Source: Deltaproteobacteria bacterium
Lineage (GTDB): Bacteria > Desulfobacterota > Syntrophorhabdia > Syntrophorhabdales > Syntrophorhabdaceae
Assembly (NCBI GenBank): GCA_029777945.1
Contig: JAKORG010000083.1
Location: 1 to 64,000 of the forward strand
Direction of reading: 5' to 3'
Length of the DNA stretch: 64,000 nucleotides
The notes below the pieces were generated by a model. The model did not search any database, was not told where the DNA came from, and saw only the letters and a program-made list of their open reading frames with translations. This document shows, one piece after another, positions 8,142-17,013 of this stretch (its first letter is position 1; each line of letters starts with the position of its first letter). The position numbers and the translations under genes are program-made.

Positions 8142-9719
8142 ATGTTAAGCTCATTTTTTTCAGGCATAAGCGGTCTTTTGACAAATAGTCAGTCCATAAA
8201 CGTTGTGGGTAATAACATCGCCAATGTCAATACAGTAGGTTATAAGGCAAGCAGGGCCACGTTTCAGGATGTGCTTTATCAATCCATAACAGGTGCCTCA
8301 GGCACAAGCCAGGTTGGAAGAGGGACAACCTTAAGTTCCGTTGATACATTGTTTTCCCAGGGGTCTTTTGAGAGCACAAGTGAGGCAACAGATTTAGCAA
8401 TAGGCGGTAGTGGTTATTTTATAGTCAGATCATCAGAGAATGATACTAAATATTATACAAGGGCAGGTCAATTTAGATTTGATAAGGAAGGTTATATGGT
8501 AAACCCCAGTGGCTTTATCTTGCAGGGCAGAGAGATTGACAGGGCTACAAAGACACCTGTCGGCGTAAGTAAAGATATAATAATTTCTCCTGAACCCAGT
8601 GAACCAAAGGCAACAGAAAAGATTGGAATGGCAGTGAATCTCCAGTCCAATTCAGAATGGAAGGGAAGTATTGGAAGTTTAAGTGGTTCTGGTTCTATTT
8701 CAGCTGTAAGCGCAAGTTCAGGCAAATACATAAGGACAGGAGAATATACAGCGACAGTGAGCGGTGGAACATTGACCGTGTCTTTTAAAGAGATAGGGCC
8801 TGACGGTGAATACACGGGATTTGAAGACCAATGGTCTGATACTATTGAGCCATCAAAGACATACACAGACTGGAAAGGAACAGGTTTGGATATTGTAACA
8901 GGTTCTTCAATAACCAATACTACACAGACTTTTACTGTTACAGGTTTTAAATATACCTATGAGAGTGTCACATCAAACCCCACTACCACATCAAACTATT
9001 CATCATCCATATCTGTATATGATTCTCTTGGTCAATCCCATGTGGTAAACATCTATTTTCGTAAGGCATATGAAGATTTAAGCACAGGAAATAGCACATG
9101 GCACTGGCATGCAGTTCTTGAGGCAGCTGATGCTAGTTCAGGTGCAGATACCTTAGTTGATTGGGGAGAATTGGTTTTTAACAATAAAGGCACACTGGTT
9201 ACAGGCGGTGACCCTGTTACCGTATATTTTGATTTCTCTCAAGGTGCAGAATCACATCAGCCCATTGACCTTATATTCGGTAAACAATCAGGCGGTGGTG
9301 CGTCAACGCAGTACCCTATAGCATCCACTACTAATTTTCAAACCCAAGATGGTTATCCCCCAGGAGTTCTCCAGAATGTGACTGTAAGTCAGGAAGGTAT
9401 TATTTCAGGTCACTATTCTAATGGACAGATTATTGATTTATATCAGATTACCCTTGCCAATTTCAGTAACCCCCAGGGGCTGCAGAGAGAAGGTGGAAAT
9501 CTATTTAGAGAGACAATTGACTCAGGACCTGCCTATACAAATGCACCTGGCTCAGGCGGTTTGGGAAAGATAAACCCCAACTCCCTTGAGCAGTCCAATG
9601 TGGATTTAGCAACAGAGTTTGTGAAGATGATTATTGCACAAAGGGGTTTTCAGGCAAACGCAAGGGTTATAACCTCAACTGATGAGATACTTCAGGAGCT
9701 CATGAACCTGAAGAGATAA
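8142..9719 (+). CDS. flgE: FlgE, hook protein
   Basis: This 525-residue protein starts MLSSFFSGISGLLTNSQSIN followed by [13 protein letters not shown], the rod/hook N-terminal helix motif. It ends with VDLATEFVKMIIAQRGFQAN and a RVITSTDEILQELMNLKR helix. The large Ser/Thr/Gly-rich middle holds the exposed hook domains. It forms the universal-joint hook outside the cell. A GGAGGG ribosome site precedes the ATG. Two hairpins follow the stop, so the fliK-flgD-flgE unit probably ends here. Confidence 0.97.
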   Translation: MLSSFFSGISGLLTNSQSINVVGNNIANVNTVGYKASRATFQDVLYQSITGASGTSQVGRGTTLSSVDTLFSQGSFESTSEATDLAIGGSGYFIVRSSENDTKYYTRAGQFRFDKEGYMVNPSGFILQGREIDRATKTPVGVSKDIIISPEPSEPKATEKIGMAVNLQSNSEWKGSIGSLSGSGSISAVSASSGKYIRTGEYTATVSGGTLTVSFKEIGPDGEYTGFEDQWSDTIEPSKTYTDWKGTGLDIVTGSSITNTTQTFTVTGFKYTYESVTSNPTTTSNYSSSISVYDSLGQSHVVNIYFRKAYEDLSTGNSTWHWHAVLEAADASSGADTLVDWGELVFNNKGTLVTGGDPVTVYFDFSQGAESHQPIDLIFGKQSGGGASTQYPIASTTNFQTQDGYPPGVLQNVTVSQEGIISGHYSNGQIIDLYQITLANFSNPQGLQREGGNLFRETIDSGPAYTNAPGSGGLGKINPNSLEQSNVDLATEFVKMIIAQRGFQANARVITSTDEILQELMNLKR

Positions 9720-9736
9720 AAAGGAGATAAATAAAA

Positions 9737-9796
9737 AGGGGTGGCTATATGCCACCTCTAACCTTTAGTGTCAAAGATATGACACTTTTATTTTTG
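9737..9796 (+). terminator. Double hairpin with T-rich tail after flgE
   Basis: A first stem pairs AGGGGTGGC with GCCACCTCT (9737-9759). A second stem pairs AGTGTCA (9767-9773) with TGACACT (9780-9786), followed by TTTATTTTTG. The second is a typical Rho-independent terminator. The remaining intergenic sequence to fliL (237 bases in all) holds a sigma-54 promoter. Confidence 0.75.
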
Positions 9797-9913
9797 TTAC
9801 CCCCGTATTTTCTAAAATTTTAATATCCCTATAGCCTTGATTTTTTCGTAAAAGCTATTAATATCAGCGATAACATTTTGAAATCATTTAAAAATTTCTG
9901 TCAGATACATATT

Positions 9914-9929
9914 TGGCATACTTATTGCT
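9914..9929 (+). promoter_or_regulatory. Sigma-54 promoter of the fliL operon
   Basis: TGGCATA-CTTA-TTGCT is a near-perfect -24/-12 element with GG-N10-GC spacing, 28 bases before the fliL start. A strong ribosome site (GAGGAGGTG) lies downstream of the expected transcription start near 9940. Confidence 0.82.
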
Positions 9930-9956
9930 TAAATGCATCTCGAGGAGGTGTAGCGT

Positions 9957-10472
9957 ATGCCAGAAGAAGTTGTTCAGGAAAAAGAAGTAACAGAGGAGCC
10001 GAAAAAAAAGAAGGGTAAGTTCAAAATCCTGTTGATTATCATCTTTTGTGTAATCTGTCTTGGTCTGGCAGGGACATATTTTTTATACGGTAATGTTTTG
10101 ATTGAAAGGTTTCTGGGTAAGGAAAGCTCAGAGGAACAAAAAAAGGAGGTAAAAAAGGCAGAGGTGCCCACAGGGCCTATTATGTCTTTAGAGCCTTTTC
10201 TATTCAATATTTCAAATGCACCTGGCAGATACGCCAAGATTTCTATAAGTATACAGTTTAAGGACAAAAAGGCCATGGAAGAGGCCCAAAAGATAACCCC
10301 TGCCTTAAGGGATAAGATTCTCACAGTTCTCGGTTTTAAGGGAATGGATGTTCTGATGGATGTAGACAATCGCAATGTTTTAAGACAGGAGATACATAAT
10401 TCTCTAAAAAATCTATTTCACAAAGAAATGGATATAGTTGCAATCTATATTACTGACATTATGATACAGTAG
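9957..10472 (+). CDS. fliL: FliL, stator-associated basal body protein
   Basis: This 171-residue protein has a short basic cytoplasmic N-terminus, one membrane segment (about residues 23-43, ILLIIIFCVICLGLAGTYFL) and a periplasmic domain with SLEPFLFNISNAPGRYAKIS and RQEIHNSLKNLF. FliL surrounds the stator units and supports torque or mechanosensing. It starts after a strong ribosome site. Its TAG stop is in frame with fliM three codons later. Confidence 0.93.
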   Translation: MPEEVVQEKEVTEEPKKKKGKFKILLIIIFCVICLGLAGTYFLYGNVLIERFLGKESSEEQKKEVKKAEVPTGPIMSLEPFLFNISNAPGRYAKISISIQFKDKKAMEEAQKITPALRDKILTVLGFKGMDVLMDVDNRNVLRQEIHNSLKNLFHKEMDIVAIYITDIMIQ

Positions 10473-10481
10473 GGCAAGGAT

Positions 10482-11471
10482 ATGGAACAGATATTAACGC
10501 AAGAAGAAATAGATGCGCTTTTAAGCGGGCTTTCAGACGGGACTATAGAGCCGGAACAGATAAAGGAACAGGAGCCTGAGCTAAAGGCAGAGAAAAAGGA
10601 CATCAAAGAATTCGACATCCTAAAATGGACTAGGACAAAAAAGGAAAACCTTCCCACCCTGCAGTTTATATACGATAGGTTTTCCAAGGCCTTACAATCT
10701 TCCCTTTCATTATTTTTGGAAAAGGATGTGGAGATAGAAAATAGCCCCCTCCAGAATATTGAATACAGGGAGTTTATAAAATCGCTTCCATTACCTACTA
10801 ATATGAATATTGTAACAACAGAAAATCTAAACGGTTTTTTTATAATTATCTTTGATACAAAGGTAATATTTTATGTCCTTGAGACATTATTCGGTAACCC
10901 AAATCCATCAGTAGCAAGAATAGAGGGCAGGGATTTTACTAAAATAGAGCTCTATGTAATAAAAAGGCTTGTAGAGATAATTTCTTTAGAGATGGAAAGG
11001 GCATGGGCACCTGTTTTTTCTTTAAAATGCAGATATTCAAGGTCAGAGATGAATCCCAATTTTGTAACCCTCATATCTCCAGATGAGACTGTAAATGTAT
11101 CACAATTCAATATTGAATTGGGAAATGTGGGGGGATGGATGAAGGTGTGTATTCCCTATTCAATACTTGAGACCATAAAAGACTTTCTCACATCAACGCC
11201 TTCGAAGGAAGATATAGAAATGAGGCAGAAGTGGGTTGAAAAGGTGAAAGAAAACCTATCCCATGTCCCTATTGAGATAAAAGCAATACTTGGAAAGAAA
11301 AAAATTTCATTAAAAGAATTTGTAAATATCAAGGAAGGTAATGTCATTCTTGTGGATAGATATGTGAATGACCCCATAGAGATTTTAATTGGTGATAAAC
11401 CAAAATTCAAAGGGAAAATGGGTATATTAAAAGGAAACAAGGCGGTCCAGATTGAAGGGCCTATAATTTAA
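10482..11471 (+). CDS. fliM: FliM, motor switch protein
   Basis: This 329-residue protein starts MEQILTQEEIDALLSGLSDG, which contains the EIDALL CheY-P docking motif. The CheC-like middle domain and a C-terminal SpoA domain (IEIKAILGKKKISLKEFVNI) follow. FliM forms the middle of the C-ring, binding FliG above and FliN below, and receives the chemotaxis signal from CheY. The intact docking motif agrees with the full chemotaxis set in this island. Confidence 0.97.
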   Translation: MEQILTQEEIDALLSGLSDGTIEPEQIKEQEPELKAEKKDIKEFDILKWTRTKKENLPTLQFIYDRFSKALQSSLSLFLEKDVEIENSPLQNIEYREFIKSLPLPTNMNIVTTENLNGFFIIIFDTKVIFYVLETLFGNPNPSVARIEGRDFTKIELYVIKRLVEIISLEMERAWAPVFSLKCRYSRSEMNPNFVTLISPDETVNVSQFNIELGNVGGWMKVCIPYSILETIKDFLTSTPSKEDIEMRQKWVEKVKENLSHVPIEIKAILGKKKISLKEFVNIKEGNVILVDRYVNDPIEILIGDKPKFKGKMGILKGNKAVQIEGPII

Positions 11472-11488
11472 AGATTCAAGGAGGAACC

Positions 11489-11800
11489 ATGGACGGTTTC
11501 AATGCAGAAAATCAACAAACAGAGGCTTCAAAAAAGGCAGAATTTAATTTCGATAGCCTGCTCGATATATCTATTGAGATATCTGTTGAAATAGGAAGGA
11601 CAAAGATGGTGATAGGTGAGCTTTTATCCCTTTCAAAGGGCTCAACTATAGAACTCGATAAAATAGCAGGAGAACCTGTGGATATTTATGTAAACGACAG
11701 ACTTTTAGGAAAAGGGGATATGGTTGTGGTTAATGAAAGGCTTGGGGTGAGGATTACAGAGATCGTGACCCCAAAGGAAAGGGTTCAGAAGTTAGGATAG
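11489..11800 (+). CDS. fliN: FliN, motor switch protein
   Basis: This compact 103-residue FliN is mainly one SpoA domain: DISIEISVEIGRTKMVIGEL, then SKGSTIELDKIAGEPVDIYV and KGDMVVVNERLGVRITEIV. It forms the bottom of the C-ring and helps recruit FliH/FliI. There is a clear AAGGAGG ribosome site before the ATG. Confidence 0.96.
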   Translation: MDGFNAENQQTEASKKAEFNFDSLLDISIEISVEIGRTKMVIGELLSLSKGSTIELDKIAGEPVDIYVNDRLLGKGDMVVVNERLGVRITEIVTPKERVQKLG

Positions 11801-11804
11801 AAAG

Positions 11805-12077
11805 ATGGAGATGTTTTTAGATTTACTAAAGGTTATTTTTGCCCTTCTATTTATAGTTTCCTTTATGGTTCTCCTTTATAAATATGGTGATAAATTCAAA
11901 ATCGGTATCAAAAAGACAAAATCCCCCTATAGTTTAAAAAAGATGGACACGATTTATTTAGGGACAAGAAAGTCTATTTCAATTATAGAGGTAGATGATC
12001 ATGTCCTTGTATTGGGTGTTGGAGACAAAGAGATAAGGACACTTCTCAAATGGAAAAAGACAAAGGAATCGGTTTAA
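11805..12077 (+). CDS. fliO: FliO, export-gate assembly protein
   Basis: This 90-residue protein has one N-terminal membrane segment (about residues 7-25, LKVIFALLFIVSFMVLLYKY). A small cytoplasmic domain follows with LGTRKSISIIEVDDHVLVLG, the FliO pattern. FliO promotes assembly of the FliP ring. Its stop overlaps the fliP start in a TAATG arrangement. Confidence 0.9.
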   Translation: MEMFLDLLKVIFALLFIVSFMVLLYKYGDKFKIGIKKTKSPYSLKKMDTIYLGTRKSISIIEVDDHVLVLGVGDKEIRTLLKWKKTKESV

Positions 12078-12835
12078 TGAAAATAGTATTAATTATTGCA
12101 TTAGTCATATCATTTTTTATAGTGCCCTGTTTTGCCCATGCAAAGCAAACAGTAAAAAAAACTGCCGGTGAACCTGAAAACATATTAAATACCTTTACAT
12201 CAGTAGAGGGTGGCAGAAGTCTCATAAATATAGCCATAATGCTCACTATCCTTGCATTCGCTCCGGCTATTCTTTTGCTTATGAGTGCCTTTACAAGAAT
12301 CGTAATAGTGTTTTCTCTTTTAAGACAGGCCCTGGGCATACCGCAGCTACCTCCTAACCAGGTTATAATAGGACTTTCTTTATTTTTAACCTTTTTTATC
12401 ATGGCCCCGACTTATGAGAAGGTGTATACGAATGCTGTTTCACCTTATATGGAAAAGAAGATTGGATTTAATGAGTTTTTTGAGAAATCTTCAAAGGAAC
12501 TAAATGTTTTTATGTTTAAATACGCCAAAGAAAAAGACCTTGCCTTGTTTATGAATGTAGCAGGTTACAAAAGACCTAAAACAGAGGCAGATATACCCAT
12601 GAAGATACTGGTGCCTGCCTTTGCAATAAGCGAATTGAAGAGGGCATTTCAAATAGGCTTTCTCATATATATTCCTTTTCTCGTAATAGATATGGTGATT
12701 GCCAGCGTGCTCCTTTCTGCAGGGATGATGATGTTACCGCCTATATACATATCCCTTCCCTTTAAGCTCATGCTCTTTGTCCTTGTGGATGGATGGAATC
12801 TGCTCGTCAATTCTTTAATAAAAGGCTTTTATTGA
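12077..12835 (+). CDS. fliP: FliP, export-gate protein
   Basis: FliP forms the core of the type III export gate with FliQ and FliR. The ATG at 12077 begins a signal-peptide-like segment (KIVLIIALVISFFIVPCFAH). Family blocks follow: SAFTRIVIVFSLLRQALGIP, PPNQVIIGLSLFLTFFIMAP and FQIGFLIYIPFLVIDMVIAS. Total length is about 252 residues. ATG 12050, inside fliO, is a less likely alternative start. Confidence 0.96.
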   Translation: MKIVLIIALVISFFIVPCFAHAKQTVKKTAGEPENILNTFTSVEGGRSLINIAIMLTILAFAPAILLLMSAFTRIVIVFSLLRQALGIPQLPPNQVIIGLSLFLTFFIMAPTYEKVYTNAVSPYMEKKIGFNEFFEKSSKELNVFMFKYAKEKDLALFMNVAGYKRPKTEADIPMKILVPAFAISELKRAFQIGFLIYIPFLVIDMVIASVLLSAGMMMLPPIYISLPFKLMLFVLVDGWNLLVNSLIKGFY

Positions 12836-12846
12836 AAGGAGAATTT

Positions 12847-13116
12847 ATGGGTTACGATTTAATCGTTCAAATCTTCAGGGAGTTAATAAGAACCGCCTTG
12901 ATTATTATGGCACCTGTTCTACTCACATCTCTTGCTGTAGGTCTATTTATAAGCATATTTCAGGCTGCAACCCAGATACACGAAATGACCCTTGTATTTG
13001 TTCCTAAAATACTTGCAATAAGCGCCTGTCTTTTAGTCATTGCACCGTGGATGTTAAATATTATCATTAAATACACAACTACACTATTCGCAAATATACC
13101 GATGTATGTGAAGTAG
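12847..13116 (+). CDS. fliQ: FliQ, export-gate protein
   Basis: This 89-residue protein has the family's standard size, with two membrane helices and the motif FISIFQAATQIHEMTLVFVP. The ATG at 12847 has an AAGGAGA ribosome site. It ends in TAG, directly abutting and in frame with fliR. Confidence 0.96.
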   Translation: MGYDLIVQIFRELIRTALIIMAPVLLTSLAVGLFISIFQAATQIHEMTLVFVPKILAISACLLVIAPWMLNIIIKYTTTLFANIPMYVK

Positions 13117-13122
13117 GTGTCT

Positions 13123-13887
13123 ATGGAATTAGATGCAACGGTCCAGAGATTTATATTGATATTTTTCAGAACATTTTCCATTCTCTGGCTTCTACCGATT
13201 TTTACCTCACGGGCAATCTCTATCCCGTTTAAGGCAGGTCTTGAACTCGTGCTTTCTTATTTGGCCCTTGACTTTGTTTGGGCACCTCAATATACAAGTT
13301 ACGATACACATATCCTTTTTGTCCTTGTTATAAAGGAGATTTTTATAGGGCTGGCCATCAGTTTTGTAATAAGGCTTCTATTTATGATGATTTACGCCGC
13401 AAGTGAGCTGGCAGCATTTCAAATAGGATTTTCTTTTGCCCGTTTTATGGACCCTTTAACCATGACGCAGATTTCCGTTTTAGAACAGTTCAAAAACATA
13501 CTGGCAATTATGGTTTTTTTTTCAATGGATTGCCACCATGCAATAATTAAAGGGATTTTTTTGAGCTTTAAAGAATTACCCCCTGGTTCTGTTGTTCTCA
13601 ACAGTAACCTTTTTAATTATCTCATAACAGCTACAGGAAAGATATTTTCTGTGGGATTAAAAATCAGTGCCCCTGTTACTGTTACATTATTCATAGTTGA
13701 GTTATCTTTGGGACTTTTATCGAGGCTCATCCCCCAGATAAATGTATTTATAGAAGGTATTCCCGTAAAAATATTGATTGCCATGGTCATCCTTTCTTTC
13801 TCCCTTGGTATAACGGTTACAGCAATAGCAGGTATTTTTAGTGGTATTGAAAATGAGTTGACAAAGGTTATAAGGCTTTTGGTGTAA
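13123..13887 (+). CDS. fliR: FliR, export-gate protein
   Basis: This multi-spanning membrane protein of about 254 residues completes the FliPQR gate. Recognisable blocks are FRTFSILWLLPIFTSRAISI, AFQIGFSFARFMDP and a LGLLSRLIPQINVFIEGIPV segment. ATG 13123 is preferred; GTG 13117, immediately after the fliQ stop, is possible. flhB follows after three bases. Confidence 0.95.
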   Translation: MELDATVQRFILIFFRTFSILWLLPIFTSRAISIPFKAGLELVLSYLALDFVWAPQYTSYDTHILFVLVIKEIFIGLAISFVIRLLFMMIYAASELAAFQIGFSFARFMDPLTMTQISVLEQFKNILAIMVFFSMDCHHAIIKGIFLSFKELPPGSVVLNSNLFNYLITATGKIFSVGLKISAPVTVTLFIVELSLGLLSRLIPQINVFIEGIPVKILIAMVILSFSLGITVTAIAGIFSGIENELTKVIRLLV

Positions 13888-13890
13888 CAT

Positions 13891-14958
13891 ATGGCAGAGA
13901 CATTTCAGGAAAAGACAGAACAACCAACGGAAAAAAGGCTTGAGGATGCGAGGAAAAAAGGTCAGGTAGCCCAATCCAGGGAACTCACCACATGTCTTCT
14001 TATACTCTTTACGACCCTTTTCCTTTATTTTTCCCTTTCCAAGGGATTTGAGGAGATGTTTAGAATCTATACGAGCTATGTGAGAAACATACACCTTGAG
14101 GTAGACGCAAGTAACATACACGAGATTATGCAGTTCGGTCTTTTTAAGGGTCTGAAACTTGTTCTACCTATCTTTGGATTACTTTTGGCAGTAACGCTCA
14201 TAGGCAGTTTTATCCAGACTGGTTTTTTATGGAGTTTTGAGGCCCTTAAATTTAACATAGAGGCTTTAAATCCATTTGCAGGGATAAAAAAACTCTTTTC
14301 AAAGAGATCAGGCGTTGAGGTCTTAAAGGCAATCCTCAAGATCATAATCCTTGTATATGTTTCCTATATGATAATTTTAAAGGAATTGCACGAACTACTG
14401 TCCCTTAACAGCAAGGATACATTTTTTATCGTTCAATATATGGGTAAGATTTCTTTCATCCTTAGTTTAAAAGTGTGTGTCGTCCTTTTATTCATTGCTG
14501 GCCTTGATTTTCTCTTTCAGTGGTGGCAGCACAGAAAAGACCTTATGATGACCCATCAGGAGATTAAAGAGGAGTTCAAGGAAAGAGAAGGTAATCCATT
14601 AATAAAATCGAGGATAAGAAGCATTCAGAGGGAGATGGCAAGAAAGAGGATGATAGAGGATGTAAAGACTGCTGATGTGGTAGTGACAAACCCGACCACA
14701 TTTGCCGTTGCCCTTACATATAAGGCAGGTAAGATGCCTGCACCTCAGGTGGTGGCAAAAGGCGCAGGCTTTATTGCAGAAAAGATAAAGGAAGTAGCAA
14801 GAAAGCACAGAGTTACAATTGTCGAGAATAAGCCCCTTGCCCAGGGACTATTTTATTCAGTTAAGGTAGGCCAGTTTATACCGGAAAAGTTTTATGTTGT
14901 TGTAGCAGAGTTACTGGCATATGTTTATAGACAGAAAAACAGGATGGGTTTGTTATAA
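13891..14958 (+). CDS. flhB: FlhB, export specificity switch, with NPTT autocleavage site
   Basis: At 355 residues it has the normal FlhB length. The N-terminus is FQEKTEQPTEKRLEDARKKG, followed by four membrane helices and a cytoplasmic domain. FlhB normally cleaves itself between Asn and Pro of NPTH to switch export from rod/hook to filament proteins. Here the site reads N267-P268-T269-T270 (14689-14700), so the His is replaced by Thr while Asn and Pro are kept. FliK upstream should be its partner. Confidence 0.96.
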   Translation: MAETFQEKTEQPTEKRLEDARKKGQVAQSRELTTCLLILFTTLFLYFSLSKGFEEMFRIYTSYVRNIHLEVDASNIHEIMQFGLFKGLKLVLPIFGLLLAVTLIGSFIQTGFLWSFEALKFNIEALNPFAGIKKLFSKRSGVEVLKAILKIIILVYVSYMIILKELHELLSLNSKDTFFIVQYMGKISFILSLKVCVVLLFIAGLDFLFQWWQHRKDLMMTHQEIKEEFKEREGNPLIKSRIRSIQREMARKRMIEDVKTADVVVTNPTTFAVALTYKAGKMPAPQVVAKGAGFIAEKIKEVARKHRVTIVENKPLAQGLFYSVKVGQFIPEKFYVVVAELLAYVYRQKNRMGLL

Positions 14959-17013
14959 ATGGCCAATATTTTTGAACAAATAAAAGAAAAAAGCGATGTC
15001 CTTATAGCCATATCCATTGTATTTGTCATCCTTATAATGATTATCCCCCTAAATGCCACCATGATAGATATACTTTTGACATTAAGTATATCCATATCCC
15101 TTCTTATAGTTTTTATTGGCATGTATATCCAAAAGCCCCTCGATTTTTCCGTATTTCCTTCTATTTTGCTCATCACAACCCTTTTCAGACTATCTTTAAA
15201 CATAGCCACAACAAGGCAGATACTTGTAAGGGGAGACGAGGGTGCAGAGGCAGCAGGCAAAATTATAAAGGCATTTGGCACCTTTATCGTTGGAGGTAAC
15301 TATGTTGTGGGTGCCGTTGTATTTATAATACTTGTAATTATAAACTTTGTAGTAATTACAAAAGGTGCAGGAAGGGTTGCAGAGGTAGCGGCACGTTTTA
15401 CCCTTGATGCAATGCCTGGTAAGCAGATGAGCATTGATGCTGATTTAAGCGCAGGACTAATAAGTGATGCAGAGGCAAGGATAAGAAGAGAAAGGATTGA
15501 GCTTGAAGCAGACTTCTACGGAGCAATGGACGGAGCGAGTAAATTTGTTCGCGGAGATGCCATTGCAGGGATCATTATCATCTTCGTTAATATAATAGGC
15601 GGTCTTGTAATCGGCGTTGTTCAAAAGGACATGAATTTTGCAGATGCCCTTTCCATCTATACGATACTTACAATTGGTGATGGTCTTGTGAGCCAGATAC
15701 CAGCGCTACTTACATCCACTGCTGCTGGTATAATTGTAACAAGGGCAGCAAGTCAGTCAAATCTCGGCAAGGATGTGATAAAGCAGATGTTTACCCAGCC
15801 TAAGGCCATGACCCTTGCATCTGTTATAATATTGAGTCTTGGGATGATGCCGGGGATTCCTTTATTTCCCTTTCTTATTCTTTCTTCTGCAACCTTTGGC
15901 ATGGGGTTTCTTATGAAAAAACAGAAAGAAAAAGAGATAACTTCTGTCCCTGCCCCAGCCCCTTCTGAGCCTGAAGAAAAATCTTTAATACAGCCTATGG
16001 AAATTCTTGAACTCGAAATTGGATACGGGCTTATACCCCTTGTGGACGCAGAACAGGGGGGCGAACTCCTTGACAAAATAAAGGCAATGAGAAAACAGAT
16101 TGCAAACGAACTTGGTATCGTGGTGCCCCCTATGAAGTTAAGGGATAATCTGCAGTTAAAATCAAGCGAATATCTTATACTTTTAAAAGGTATTGAGGTA
16201 GGAAGGGGTGAACTCCTATTAAATTATGTCCTTGCCATGGGTCAGGATGAAAAAAATGTTATTACAGAAGGGATCCCTACTAAAGAACCTGTGTTTGGAC
16301 TGGATGCAGTCTGGATAAGGGAGAAAGATAGAGAAAAATATACTGCCCTTGGTTTTACGGTGGTAGACCATGCAACAATTATTGCTACCCACATAACAGA
16401 GATCGTCAGAAACAATGCCCACGAACTTCTCACAAGACAGAAGACACAGAAACTAATAGATGTAGTAAGCACAACCCATCAGAAGGTTATTGAAGAGTTG
16501 AACCAGGCACAGATAAATACAGGGATAATCCAGAAGATTTTACAGAACCTCTTGAGGGAACAGGTCTCAATAAGAGATCTCGTTTCCGTCCTTGAGGCAA
16601 CGGCAGACATTGCATTTTCCACAAGGGATCCCGATGTAATTACAGAATATATAAGGCAGAGAATGGCAAGAAGCATTATTAAGCCTTATCTTGTGGATGG
16701 CATCTTGCACATTATTATTCTGGAAAAATCCGTTGAAGAGACGATCATTAACAGCATACAGCCCGAACAGGGAGGCCTATTCTCCTTTGACCTTTCGTTC
16801 AGCCAAAGGCTTATTGAAAAGGTAGGTAATGAAGTGAAAAAGGCAATACTCCAGAATGTCCAGCCTGTGCTACTTGTGCATCCCATGATAAGGCCAAGGT
16901 TAAGGAGATTTCTCGAGCGTTATATACCGGGGATTGTTGTTATATCCCATAACGAGATACCACCGCAGATAAAAATTCAAACAATAGGGGTTGTAAAGGT
17001 ATATGAGAATTAA
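14959..17013 (+). CDS. flhA: FlhA, major export-gate protein
   Basis: This 684-residue protein has about eight N-terminal membrane helices and the FHIPEP-type signature around residues 130-190 (TKGAGRVAEVAARFTLDAMP, GKQMSIDADLSAGLISDAEA). A large cytoplasmic ring domain binds chaperone-substrate complexes. It starts immediately after the flhB stop and overlaps flhF by 11 bases. Confidence 0.97.
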   Translation: MANIFEQIKEKSDVLIAISIVFVILIMIIPLNATMIDILLTLSISISLLIVFIGMYIQKPLDFSVFPSILLITTLFRLSLNIATTRQILVRGDEGAEAAGKIIKAFGTFIVGGNYVVGAVVFIILVIINFVVITKGAGRVAEVAARFTLDAMPGKQMSIDADLSAGLISDAEARIRRERIELEADFYGAMDGASKFVRGDAIAGIIIIFVNIIGGLVIGVVQKDMNFADALSIYTILTIGDGLVSQIPALLTSTAAGIIVTRAASQSNLGKDVIKQMFTQPKAMTLASVIILSLGMMPGIPLFPFLILSSATFGMGFLMKKQKEKEITSVPAPAPSEPEEKSLIQPMEILELEIGYGLIPLVDAEQGGELLDKIKAMRKQIANELGIVVPPMKLRDNLQLKSSEYLILLKGIEVGRGELLLNYVLAMGQDEKNVITEGIPTKEPVFGLDAVWIREKDREKYTALGFTVVDHATIIATHITEIVRNNAHELLTRQKTQKLIDVVSTTHQKVIEELNQAQINTGIIQKILQNLLREQVSIRDLVSVLEATADIAFSTRDPDVITEYIRQRMARSIIKPYLVDGILHIIILEKSVEETIINSIQPEQGGLFSFDLSFSQRLIEKVGNEVKKAILQNVQPVLLVHPMIRPRLRRFLERYIPGIVVISHNEIPPQIKIQTIGVVKVYEN

